DNA from: Hsuehochloa calcarea
Lineage: Eukaryota; Streptophyta; Magnoliopsida; Poales; Poaceae
DNA length: 64,000 nt
Assembly (NCBI GenBank): GCA_036346395.1
Contig: CM070599.1
Coordinates: 37,253,232 to 37,317,231 of the forward strand
Direction: 5' to 3'
The translations under genes and the position numbers were made by a program. Below the pieces are notes generated by a model. It was not told where the DNA came from and ran no database searches. It saw nothing but the letters and a program-made list of their open reading frames with translations. This document shows, piece by piece, positions 34,844-45,603 of the stretch (its first letter is position 1; the number at the start of each line of letters is the position of its first letter).

Positions 34844-35586
34844 TGACGAGTATTAAAATCTCTATGTATTACTTTGATACATAATAAAAGACCATAAGGC
34901 TCACGACCTCCGTGGTCGTAACCCATAAGGCTCACGACCTCCGTGGTCGTAACCCATAAGGCTCACGACCACCGTGGTCGTAAGAATTCCTGAGGTTATA
35001 TCGTGGATACCCTAGTCGGATGAAATCCTGTACCTAGTTCCCAACCAGATGACTGCTCGTAGAAGCAATGAACTGGCATCCGAATCTGACTCCGAGTATA
35101 TTCCATACCGTGTGATGAATGGAACACATGTCATATTTGTTCCATTCATGTGACGTTTCATGCTCTTGACACTGACAACAACTACCCTACGATTAAGTGT
35201 CTCACGGACGCACAACCATAGAACGGTTGTGCTTCATCAACCGCTGCCTCGCTCCGACCAGTCGCGACGTTTCCGACAGGCGTCACTTCCAGGAGTAACC
35301 GCCGCCACTTCATCGACTACTTAAAGAAGAACGCAAACGACAAAAGTCAATTGAGGCAGATCCGGTGGATCAACAGACAACTGGATTGTAACACCATAAC
35401 AAGCATTACACTTCAATGTAATTAGGATTAGTCTACTGTCTAGTCGAAGACGTCCCTTGCAATAGCCAGTTTATAGCAATAAAGAATAGACTCATTCTCT
35501 TCCAAGAACTCTTTGTTATTTTTCTTTATTTATTTTGTAAGATCGGCGATTTAATTATCGACAATATCAATACGAGATATGCGTCC
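34844..35586 (+). repeat. 3' LTR of gypsy B
   Basis: Starts TGACGAGTATTAAAATCTCT and ends about ATATGCGTCC; the last base is altered from the expected CA. It shares blocks with the LTRs at 22707 and 51392, including a GATGAATGGAACACATG block at about 35114 and a TACTTAAAGAAG TATA-like region at about 35320. A poly(A)-signal AATAAAG lies near 35481. It contains three 31 bp hairpin repeats near its start. Confidence 0.85.
34892..34984. repeat. Three tandem 31 bp repeats with hairpin core
   Basis: CCATAAGGCTCACGACCTCC... at 34892, 34923 and 34954. Each contains ACGACC...GGTCGT inverted arms; the third copy has a longer 7 bp stem. Situated in U3 of the gypsy B LTR. Not a CRISPR: there are no spacers. 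Confidence 0.95.
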
Positions 35587-38500
35587 TTCTTACGTTTTTT
35601 GTTTTGTTTTCAGTCTATAGGAGCTGACTTCTTCCGAAGGAAAAGAAAACGATCATCACAAAGAGCTGACTTTGCAAAGCGAATGATTCAAGCCAAAGCA
35701 CGTGCATAGTACACGCATGCTTTGTTGATTAATAGTCTAATCATCTTTAGACTTTAGCCAAACATGGAGAACCGTACGGTTCCGTGCAACAATTACACGG
35801 AGAAAATTTTCGGAGTCTGCGTACGGCACCGAACAACGGCATTTTTCCTTTTGGTGCTTTGAACCTTTTGGTGCCGTAGTGTTCTGGCGAGTGGCGACAT
35901 ACGCAGCGGCATATCTGGATCATGGCTGGGTTGGCAGCTTCTAGGACTATGGATTGACTAATCCAGAATTTTGTATCGAAAGTCTTGTAGCTCCAGGTTA
36001 TCTCAAAATTAACCAATTTGGGAACCCTGAATATTGTGGGCTACTAGATATATAATGGTCATTTGAGAAATGTTGTATGTGCTAGCTAGCTGTAGCTAGG
36101 TAATTAAAGACCCATATATAGGAACTGACATTGCATCACTAATTATGTGTATCCGAGATTATTCAACTCCTCATATCCAGTTTTCCAAACATAACATTGT
36201 TAGGAGTAACCGATGTTTGATGTGTCTAGCTCCACCTTTCGTTTTAACTCGAGGAATCGGTAAGTACGGTCATAGCAAGGCACAGACTGAATTTTCATAT
36301 CACCGGACAGAAGTGACAACGCTGGTACCTAATGTACATCTTTCTGATACTGATACGCTTAACCTGAAGCTTCAATACTCCCACCAATCTTCATTAACCT
36401 AAACATCGACCGCGTGACCTCCGCAGAAAAGACAGAAACCAGACAATTCTTCTGCATTGTGCACCCGGGTTGTCCAGGCTCCGTACCTACCGTGAACCTT
36501 CGCCATGTTTGGTGTGTTCTGCCCGTTTTTTTTTTCGCACTAAAAAAAAGTACAGTATGTCCAGATGCCCTGCTTATCTACACTGCCCAGGTGTCTCGCC
36601 TGCTGGTCTGTTACTTCCAAACTTGCCGTGACATCCTAGGAAATTTCTAATGCTACCTAGTGCACTGCGCACGAGCAGCAGACAGGTAAGCAAGATACAG
36701 CAGTAACAATCGAAAAAATAAAGACATTTTGTAGACTTGTCAGCTGCCGTACGCCGAAGGGCTGACCGGTCGACACGGCGGCTCTGCTGATCCTGCGTCC
36801 CTGCCTCCAGCCGAGCCGGGACGCCGTTGTGAGTTGTGAGCTGTGACTAGCCACTAGCCAGTGGTCCAACGAGTGTTAATTATTTTAACCTTTTGTAATG
36901 GTTTCGCACTCCCGTCACGTGGCTGCTACTTGCAAGTGCAAATGGAGTACCGGCACGGAAGAACGGCCGTACTACTACCTGCCCCCCTCGGTTGCTACCT
37001 CCCGTCACTTTGTCCCTTCCTACCGACCTCGCAGGCTCAAAGCACGACGAATCTCTCGTCCTTGTGGTGTTCCTGTGATCTGGATGGATTTGTGCGGCCC
37101 TCCGTAAAATCTTCCCGCGACCTGTAGCTGCGGGACGAACGTTCAACGTGCAATTTGTATTCTCGCAGTCGCAGGCAGGCGCCGGCCGAGCACGACGTGC
37201 ACGGGGCATCAGGAAAGAGAGAAGGGGCTCTCGTTCTCCTGGAAAAATGGCTTCAAAAGAGGGCAGACTGCCCGGTTTCTGCCGATATATAATCAGTCTC
37301 GCGTGAACGCGAAGATGTTGATGTACGTAATGCCGTGAAAACCCCCGGAGATATTTTTTTGTGCTGCAGATGGGAAAACGTACTTAAGCGGTGCTAGTGA
37401 TTGATTAGACGGGCTACCCAGTGGTCTTCGAAGGCTCGGTTACATCAAAAAAAAAAAAACGTAGTTCAGCAAATTGAGCCTTTTGTGTGCAGAACGAAAC
37501 ATCATCCATCTATCTATGGATCGATCATCTGCCGCCCAATCCAACAGGAACACCTGCATACCGGGACGTTTCAGTTCATGTCGCGATGCTTTCGGACAGG
37601 GCATTCGTTTTGGAAAGCAACCAGTCATGGGCCTCAGATAGCGGGCAATCCATCTACAGAGCAGCAGTTAACCAGGACCCGGCAGGTTCGTTATTCTCGG
37701 ATCAGCCACGGGGCCGGTGGCGACGTGGCGTATCAGTGTATCACTAGTTCACTGCACTATTTTAAGAGTAGCCTAACATCTGCACCAGCATGCACAGCAC
37801 ATGCGCATGTTACCCTCCGAAGAATAAACTATACTACTCAGTACATAGGCTTTCATGTCTTCACTGTCGTGTGCGACTCTTCACTGGGTTCGTTAGTCAA
37901 CTGCTGCGAGTGTTCAACGTGCAAAGCTGGACGCGGGATGGTCCACCATGGAAGCACGAACCGAAGCACACGTGTATCTTCGCACTAGCTAGTACAATCT
38001 ACTATGCTACACTAGTAGTATAAATTAAATCTAACAATTAATTTGTTAAAGGTATAATATATTTTTGTATTTATAATTTTTTTGTAATGATATTATAGGC
38101 TTTTTCAACCATAGTTGAAAATATTACTCTTATATCATGTGATCTTATGTGAACAATTACAATTTTACTACTCATATTACTCTGTGTAGTATAACTAATT
38201 ATAACTAATTTAAATAATTAGATCAAAAGAATAAATAACTTGTATTAAATTGAGTAGCATTAAAGAGTTCGTCACGTAAGGTGTGTATGTCCCAGCAGAG
38301 CGTCAAGGTTTCAATTTGCATTCGATCTGATCCAACTCAACAGTTTCGGTTCTCAAATCGGTAATTATCTGGAGAGATGAAAATTTCCATATGCGATCAA
38401 AAGGTAGTACGGTCGTCTAGTCAGCTCGAAGAAAAATGACCGTGCAGGCTAGCTAGCTGGCATCTTTTTTGTCGAGCCGTACGAGAATGAGGTCGATTTG

Positions 38501-40217
38501 GACATCCGGGGTTAAATTCCATGATGTGAATGCTCTGTTTCTACCAAGGTGATTAAACAAACGTGCATTTAAGTATCTAACGTACGTACGGAGCTTTCCA
38601 GTGTGTAGAATAAAAAAGTTAGAACTAAAAAAAATTTCATGCAAGGAAAAAGCGACTTAGCTTACTGGGAGCGGCTAGAAATTAGAAAAATAACTAAGCA
38701 GTTACAAAAACCCATTATCTTACCTGGGTTACATTCAAAATTAAACTGAGCCTAGCTTGGTGAGAGGTCTGAGCCATTTTCGACTTGAATTTGGATGCCT
38801 TTTGTTTTCTTAATGAACAAATACCTTGTTCCTCCTAGGTATATATTCTTATTTTTTAGGAGTTCAAAAAAAGTTTACTTGAGTTAAGAAACAACGATTT
38901 CACATAAAAAAAACATTCAACTAAATTCCACAATAGCATGTTATAATAGTACAACATCAATGCAGGACAATGTACCACATACTAATAGTAGAATCTAAAC
39001 GTTACATGGCAGTAGCGCGGCATTCCTAACCTATACCCATCTTGGTCGTGCGGTTCCGAAACAAACCTGATCTTTGGAATCTTTACAACAAGGGTGTTTT
39101 TCACCTTCTTCTGTCTTACATACATCAGAAGCTATGCATTCTCGCGATGCTTTTGATTGGGCACCTAACTTTCCCTATATATCTTTCCCTACGTGCAACA
39201 ACTCTAAGATTGGATTGGTCAGAGTTACGAGATACGATACGAGTATGCATGATACCAAAAACAGAATAGATGAACCTCGTAGAGACAACATAAATAACAA
39301 CGTTAAAACAATCACGATGAGATAGAAAGATTGGACGAAGCTAACGGCAAATTCCTTAAGTACGACCTCAAAAGAGCACAAAGGGATTGTCGCTCCCTCG
39401 CAACCCTCTCGAATCTTTTAAGACCATCGGATCCTTGACTCATACAAAATATAGTGCTAAATAATAATCTAACATCTAATCCTCTTATGCACCTCTTATT
39501 TTAGATAAATTAGTTTGTGACTTGTGTTCTTCGCGACCATCTCTCATGTCTTTGTACAGTGTATCTAGTTCTCTTAAAAGAGAAACCGAAATTCTCGTAA
39601 CACATCTATCGAAATCCTGCTTGATTAACATGTAAGTCACGACACTGAACGCAAGAGATACATGGCAAAGTATTTCCTCGACGCATGAAAAAACAGCAGT
39701 ATGTGAGTCTAACTCGTAGTTGTCGCAGTAAGCGAACAAAGCAGCCTAGCCGAATGGTTCGGGTGCGGTGAGCCGGTGACCTCTCTCTCCGTCTCCAGCC
39801 GAGGGGATCAATCATGGCCCACACCCGCCGAGGCATGCCAGCCATTTACCGAACAAACGCCGCCTCACGTCCATCCGTAAATCCCAGCCAATTCCTCGCA
39901 CGAACCTAGCCAGTGGCCAAAAGATAAAGCCAAGCCAAGAGACTAGGATTCTCTGCATTAAGAATTAAATGCACACAGTATGAATATTAAGAGTGATCTT
40001 TATAATAAAAAAGATAAAAGATGAGAGTAAAAACTACAGTGTTCTATATATCATCTTTTTTTCCCACTGTCGTTACGGTATTTTACTACAGTATCATATC
40101 AGAGCATTATTCAGACAGTCAACCCGGATACCAGTGAAAAACGCAATGAAACGACGTCAAATTTGAATCCCAGAAACGCACACAGCTCGCACGCACGCAC
40201 GCACGCCGTGCCGTGGC
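35587..40217. other. Intergenic region left of the SAUR gene
   Basis: No gene recognised over about 4.6 kb. Notable local structure: a 14 bp perfect palindrome GAACCGTACGGTTC near 35769; a very AT-rich block at 38010-38260 that looks like an old MITE without clear ends; and an (ACGC)n tract just before the SAUR promoter at about 40192-40206. Open frames here are short and lack domains. Confidence 0.45.
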
Positions 40218-40218
40218 C

Positions 40219-40226
40219 TATAAAAC
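40219..40226 (+). promoter_or_regulatory. TATA box of the SAUR gene
   Basis: TATAAAAC about 161 bp upstream of the SAUR start codon, in GC-rich proximal sequence. The spacing leaves a 5' leader of about 130 bases, normal for the family. Confidence 0.7.
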
Positions 40227-40379
40227 AACCGAGTTTCCCCGCTAATTACACTCCTTTTTCTCGCATCACTACCGTCTCAAAGTCTCTTCGTTCCGTTCCG
40301 ACCTCCGACTCCCATTAACTCCCCGTTTAGGAAGGGGGAAGAAAGGAGGGAGCTTTCTGCTATATCGCGAGGTCTTGAT

Positions 40380-40883
40380 ATGTTGATGAGGTCGCATGGA
40401 GGGTTCCGGCTAGGCCGGAAGCTGCTTAGTCTCTGGAAGCTTCCGCTCTGCGGCCGGCGCCGGCGCCGGGGAGGCTACCTTCGTCTCCAGACGTGCCCGA
40501 GCGGCGGCGCCTGCAAGGAGGCCCAGGGCGCCAAGAAGCTCGCACAGGTGCTGCGGTGGGGGCGGTCGCTGGTGCGGCGGCTGAGCCTCGGGCGGAGGGA
40601 CGGCGGCGGGCAGCGGATGCTGGACGACGGCGGCGAGGCCGTGACGACGCCCAAGGGGCAGGTGGCGGTGTACGTCGGCGGCGGCGCACCCGGGGAGTCG
40701 CTGAGGTACGTGGTGCCGGTGATATACTTCAACCACCCCATGTTCGGGGAGCTGCTCAAGGAGGCGGAGGAGGAGTTTGGGTTCCAGCACCCCGGCGGCA
40801 TCACCATCCCCTGCGCTGCCTCGAGGTTCGAGCAAGCCGCCGCCGTGGCCCGCGCCGGGAGGAAGGGGTTCGGCAGGTGGTAG
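40380..40883 (+). CDS. SAUR family auxin-responsive protein
   Basis: Intronless gene for a 167-residue small auxin-up RNA protein. SAURs promote cell expansion by inhibiting PP2C-D phosphatases and so activating plasma-membrane H+-ATPases (family knowledge). The SAUR domain is residues 91-151: PKGQVAVYVGG, then RYVVPVIYFNHPMFGELLKE, then EEFGFQHPGGITIPC. The N-terminal 90 residues are basic and variable (RRRRRGG, GRSLVRRLSLGRR), longer than in the smallest SAURs but usual for one grass subgroup. The coding GC content is very high, as in many grass genes. The first ATG is used; another in-frame ATG lies two codons later. A TATA box lies upstream. The hAT insertion begins 168 bp past the stop codon, probably in or near the 3' untranslated region. 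No coding damage. Confidence 0.95.
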   Translation: MLMRSHGGFRLGRKLLSLWKLPLCGRRRRRGGYLRLQTCPSGGACKEAQGAKKLAQVLRWGRSLVRRLSLGRRDGGGQRMLDDGGEAVTTPKGQVAVYVGGGAPGESLRYVVPVIYFNHPMFGELLKEAEEEFGFQHPGGITIPCAASRFEQAAAVARAGRKGFGRW

Positions 40884-41050
40884 CATCAATCCGTAGGAGA
40901 ACCCCGACCGCCGCCTCCGCCGTGTGGTGGTCTGGTGGAGGCGGATGGTGTACATATGTGTTTCCATCAGAAGGGGTTAATTTTGTTCTATTGACTGTTC
41001 TTTCCATTCGACTGGTGGATGCGGTTCTTTGTTCTCGTATGGATTATAGA

Positions 41051-42693
41051 CAGGGCCGTACCCGAGAACTTGGAGACCTGGGCTGAAATTAAAATTTAGA
41101 ATTTGACCCTAAAATTAGCTCTTGTTCTTTTTTCTGTCTCCTGATTTTAGAAGGTACGGATGAAAGCTAGAACAACACCCAGATGTACACATATAAAATA
41201 GAACAATAATAGTAGGTCTTGAACTTTTAGTAACAGAACCAAAGTTCTTGGCTCCTATCTTGATAGTGCCGTATCTTGATAGTGCCGAGTGGTTACGATA
41301 TGGGACTAGACAAGTTAATCAATGCGGTGCGTATGGCTCCCGTAGGCTGTGATGTAGCATGAAAGACCCGTTTCGATGACCAAACAGTGTAGTACCAGAG
41401 CCCAATCGATATAAGAAAATTAGAAGAATGACACAAGAGTATAAATTATGTGCTCAATTCACAAAGAAAACCACAATAAATATATGGCAATGGAGTGGAT
41501 TGATTCATTGCCACCAACGGGATTATTTTAGGGAAATCATGACTTAGGTAGGAGGAGGAGAGTTAGGTGAGAAGGGGTTAATTTTCACAAGCAAATAAGA
41601 GATAGAATTAGTAGTAGTGCGAAAGCGAAGGGAGAAATGAAGAGAATAATCGAGAGGTCAGGAAAGCTTTCAGTAAGAAGGCGATAAAAAGGCTTGTTTA
41701 ACTCTTTATCTCACACAAGATTCATTTTCTTGACTTGTTAACAAGTAGTAATTGAAGATTAAATCAAAATTAGAGGCCCTAACTTTTGGGGGGCCTCTTC
41801 AATTAGGGCTGGAAACGAGTCGAGCCGAGCCGGCTCGAGAAGGTGATCAGAGCGGAGCCGAGTGGGAGCAGAGCTCGCCTGTAGCGAGTGGGCCTCTCTC
41901 CATAGGAGACTTCTGAGGCTCGTGCTAGACCTCCTCACGTAACTCGCCATGAGAAAGGCATTCTTAACATCCAATCGAGATGGCCTCGTGGTTGGAAGTC
42001 TCAAACGAGCTCGAGATGAGGTAAAACAAGGTGGAAAGCGAGAGTCGGAAAAATCGAGAAAGGAGATCGACTAAAGAAGAGAATCCGGCCGACAGGTGGG
42101 GAATGAGGGGCTCGGCTCGGCTCGGCTCGAAAAAGCCTCGCTCGAGACACTCGTGAGGGCCTCTACCAAGCTCGGCGGGCGGGCGAAGTCGAGCCGAGCG
42201 CCTGATCTCGAACTCAGCCGAGACGCGCCAGAAGTCAGAGGCGGTGAGTCTCTGGTGAGCGTGAAGCCGCACAGCAAGAGCCAGAGGTGGCGGCGGGCTA
42301 CGGGAGGCGGGGCAACGGCGGCGGACTCTGGGCTACGGCCCAGCGGCTAGTGGCTAAGAGGTAGGGGCGGCGGCTAGTGGCTAGAGGTGAATACTAACAA
42401 GCTCAAAAATAAAGGTAGAATAAAATGATTATATGAGTCATTTATCATCAATTCAAAATTCAATCATCTTGATTATATGGGGTTGCGCTCGGCTCGTTTG
42501 GCTCGTGAGCTTGGCTCGAGCTCGGCTCGAATCTTCACCGAGCTCGATATTCGGCTGGGCCTCGGCTATATAAAAACTGAGCTCGAGCCGACACGCTCGG
42601 CTCTAACAAGCTTGAGCCGGCTCATGAGTCATGAGCTTTTTAACCACCCCTATCTTCAATTGAGCACTTTGCTCCTGCCCTTGGTACGACCTG
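41051..42693. mobile_element. Non-autonomous hAT element 1, TSD ATTATAGA
   Basis: Begins CAGGGCCGTACCCGAG and ends GGTACGACCTG, which in reverse reads CAGGTCGTACC. The 8 bp duplication ATTATAGA is at 41043-41050 and 42694-42701. CAGGG-type termini plus an 8 bp TSD define hAT. Its own length is 786 bp once the nested element is set aside. No transposase. It lies immediately 3' of the SAUR gene. Confidence 0.9.
41804..42652. mobile_element. Non-autonomous hAT element 2 nested in element 1, TSD TCTTCAAT
   Basis: 849 bp. Begins TAGGGCTGGAAACGAGTCGA and ends TTTTTAACCACCCCTA (reverse: TAGGGGTGGTTAAAAA). TSD TCTTCAAT at 41796-41803 and 42653-42660. Both ends carry dense GAGCCGAGCC/CTCGGCTCG words, the same sub-terminal style as the broken autonomous hAT at 12-16.8 kb, which may represent the source family. 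No transposase inside. Confidence 0.93.
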
Positions 42694-42866
42694 ATTATAG
42701 AGGCTTCTTTTGTTCCACATATGAGAGTTCATTTTCCAATCACTAATTCGTCGCTGTTTTTCTATTTACAAATCTAACTTGGACGGATCGAGCGAGTTGG
42801 GTTGATCAATTTCTCATTTTTTTCAAACAGATCGAGCATGAGTACTGCGATGTAGATTTCGGGATT

Positions 42867-44647
42867 AATTGTGGGAAAATTTGGATATATGCCACTTCAA
42901 ATCCTTGCAATTAAAGAAATGCCACTTAGTTTGACGTATTTAGAAATGCTAGCTGAGTATCCGTGTTTTGCTACATATAAAAAACATATTGCTCTAGCAC
43001 ATCAAGCCGTTGTTATTGAGATCTGTGCCAACCCGCATCATGTCTCTACATGTATTGTCGTGCTTAGCGCCTCAGCCTACAGCATAGCCTTGGCTCCGGC
43101 ACGATGCCTGGTCGAGCTCTGATACAGAGAGGGTGCAAGAAAAGATGAGTATGCTGCTACTTGTTCTGCATTCTATTAGGGACATCTCCCTCTGAAATAT
43201 GGTTTTCAACAACAAGCTGAAGCTCCCCACGTTATTCGATGACTCGTTGAGTCGTTGCCAGTGATTTGGGAGTGGTTATGTGATTGTTGCTTAGTACGAC
43301 ATCAATGCACATAGTTTCAACAGAAGACATAACAAACTTAGCAGGTAAAAAAATATTACCCGAGCACATTGTGTCACCGTGTTCGGCTTGGCCTGCGCCA
43401 CACCGTCAACTTGTCAAGACACCTAGCTGAGCTCCATTGTAGTCCACGTCGCGCATCCAACACTATGTTCATCTTACGCCGCACCCTTGGCAATGTCTCC
43501 ACGTTGGTGAAACAAATAACAAAACTTTAATTATTTATAATCGAACCAGATAAAATGTTTACCATACAAGGGAAATCAAGAAAATAGTGAAATGGCAATA
43601 GGCCGGGTTTGCAACAAATTGCATAAAGAGTAAGCAATCGCTAGACTGAACTCGTTATATTTAACACCGTCAAACAATTCTTTATATGCATAACCCAAAG
43701 CATTGTTTTTAGAACACATACCCGAAGCAGATTAATAAACTCTATTGAAGCAGATATAAAGCTAAAAAAGTGAGAGCAGCATCATTTGCATTATGTGCAG
43801 AAGATCAGTTAAATCAAATGCTTCTGAATCCTCGGTTCATGTCCAAGGCTGCTTTATCACTGTCTTGATTAGGAAGGGATTCTAGCACGAAGAAATAGGC
43901 AGGATTAGTAAAATTCATTAGCGACAAACTTTGTGCTATTCACAGGGTGCATTGACGAAAAACAATCACAAACACAACAATGCCTATCAAAGAATAAAAT
44001 TGGACGGAGGAACTGCTTGAATTGAAGCATTACCTACTCGATAGCTTTGTTGTGTAGGACGCAATGGAGTTGGAGTATTAGCGTCACGTTGTCTCCTCTT
44101 CACAAGCTGCGCGTTGGCGCTACCTCGCACCATCGAGCGCCAGACAACCGCACTAACTGCCAAGGGTTGAGACCACATCACACTGGCCTCATTGATGCAA
44201 AGAATCAAGGATTCGTCTAGTGACAGGGCTATTCTTGGGAGGCGAAGGTAGATGAAAGGTTTGGGGGCGGCGCTGATTGGGAGGGAAGATGAGTTGTTGG
44301 GATTTGTTTGGGAGAAGGGGGCATCACGATGAGGAAAGTGGAGGAGGTTGCACGATCAGAAGTAGCAAAATAGGAGGAAGGGTTAGCAAGGGATTCGGGA
44401 GGTGGCGGTTGCGCTCATATAAATTTGTCCAAAGAGAAGGTGTCACGATTGATCTGGGGTGACGAGGCTGGGTCCACACGTCGGCTCGCAATTTCTCAAA
44501 GGGGTGAGGGTTGCGACTTGCGGGGATTGGAGGGGGATGCGAAGAACGCAGTACTCACCACTACTAGAGTGTTTTAAAGGAGTAAAGATGCCACTTGGAT
44601 TATTGCTCTCTTTGAAAAATGCCATTATCTCCAACTTTCCTACAATT
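42867..44647. mobile_element. Candidate TIR element, Mutator-like ends
   Basis: Left end AATTGTGGGAAAATTTGGAT; right end in reverse AATTGTAGGAAAGTTGGAGA; both are followed by TGGCAT/TGCCAC words. GGAAAATTTGG-type ends with TGCCACTT internal words resemble grass Mutator-like elements. No 9 bp TSD is visible and no transposase recognised; the internal 1.7 kb has only short frames. The right end abuts the truncated gypsy C. Confidence 0.4.
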
Positions 44648-44654
44648 CTTAGTT

Positions 44655-45310
44655 TTTCCCGAACAACCCATAATACAAAGGGAAGTTCTTGAACTCAAGC
44701 TCCTGACCATTTTATTAACTGATCGAATACTCAGTGTTTACTCCTTGTATTTTTATGCTATTAGCCCACTCAACTGCCCTGTTACTCTTTGGGTGAGCCA
44801 TGTAAGTGTAATGTATTTTGATACCTAGATCCACATAGAATTTCTGAAAATTCCTACTTGAGAACTGAGTACAGTTATTTGTGATTATACGACTGGGTAT
44901 ACCAAATCGTGTAATCACAATTTTTGTGAGAAATTTTTTGGCAGCTTTAGTTATTACTTTAACAACTGGCTCAGCTTCTATCCATTTTGTAAATATATCA
45001 ATAATGACAAAGAGAAATTCAAAACCCCGGGGTGCTTTTGGGAAAGGTCTCATAATGTCTAATACCCAGGTTGCAAAATGCCAAAAAGAGGTATTGTTTG
45101 CAAAGTTTGTGTCTATAGATGTACTTGTCGACTATGAAATTGATATTGTACACACTTTATCACAAGTTCCTTTGCATCATGGAGGGTGGTTGGCCAGTAG
45201 TTTCCTTGTCGAAAGGCTTTACCGACCAGAGTTCTATAGGAATGATGTGCTCCACAGACTCCTCCATGTGTGTCGGTAGTAATTTTATACCATCCGTTTG
45301 AGATATGCAT
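44655..45310 (-). pseudogene. Gypsy C integrase fragment
   Basis: The zinc-finger region is readable at 45113-45310 (THGGVCGAHHSYRTLVGKAF). The catalytic core is at 44715-45053: KAPRGFEFLFVIIDIFTKWI, then RIITNNCTQFSS, where the second catalytic Asp seen in element B (IDNG) is Asn, then NRAVEWANSIK with Glu. Downstream residues run in another frame to about 44655. It is therefore inactive by both truncation and active-site change. Confidence 0.88.
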
Positions 45311-45603
45311 CTCATCAACACTCCGTGAGCTTCACGTTTGTAAAGGGTACATTCGATCAGAGTGTATGATTTGGCTTTTCAAGCTGTACGATCAGCCTCT
45401 ACACCATCTTCAGGAAGTGTGTCATGCTAAATATAATCATAGATTGATGTCATCCAATCGCTACTGGGGTCGATCTGTATGACCTCTAGTGGAGCATATG
45501 TGTCTTTGTAGGGCTCGACCACCGAGGGTGTATCGAGGTGCTCGAGAAAACTCCAGGCGGAACAGGTTATCTCCACGAAACCATCTGTGCCAACTGGTCT
45601 ATC

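Larger units (their letters stand above)
28060..35586 (+). mobile_element. Ty3/gypsy retrotransposon B (Tat-like lineage), 5' truncated, with 3' LTR
   Basis: Plus-strand element whose 5' LTR, gag, protease and RT are missing. Remaining: end of RNase H1 and an archaeal-type RNase H (28060-28700), integrase (29080-29890), a degenerate antisense gene (34529-31711 on the minus strand), and a 3' LTR (34844-35586). The dual RNase H and an antisense gene between pol and the 3' LTR are hallmarks of the Tat/Grande-like group in grasses (family knowledge). The region 29890-30800 is non-coding debris rich in CGACCA words. Confidence 0.88.

Noticed and set aside
34892..34984. 31 bp direct repeats that could be mistaken for a CRISPR array
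   Set aside because: The units abut with no spacers and lie in a plant retrotransposon LTR.
35768..35785. Perfect palindrome GAACCGTACGGTTC as a regulatory operator
   Set aside because: Single occurrence away from any gene; palindromes of this length occur by chance in 64 kb only rarely, but nothing else supports a function.
42867..44647. Firm Mutator-like call
   Set aside because: Termini look right but no 9 bp duplication or transposase is seen, so it is listed only as a candidate.
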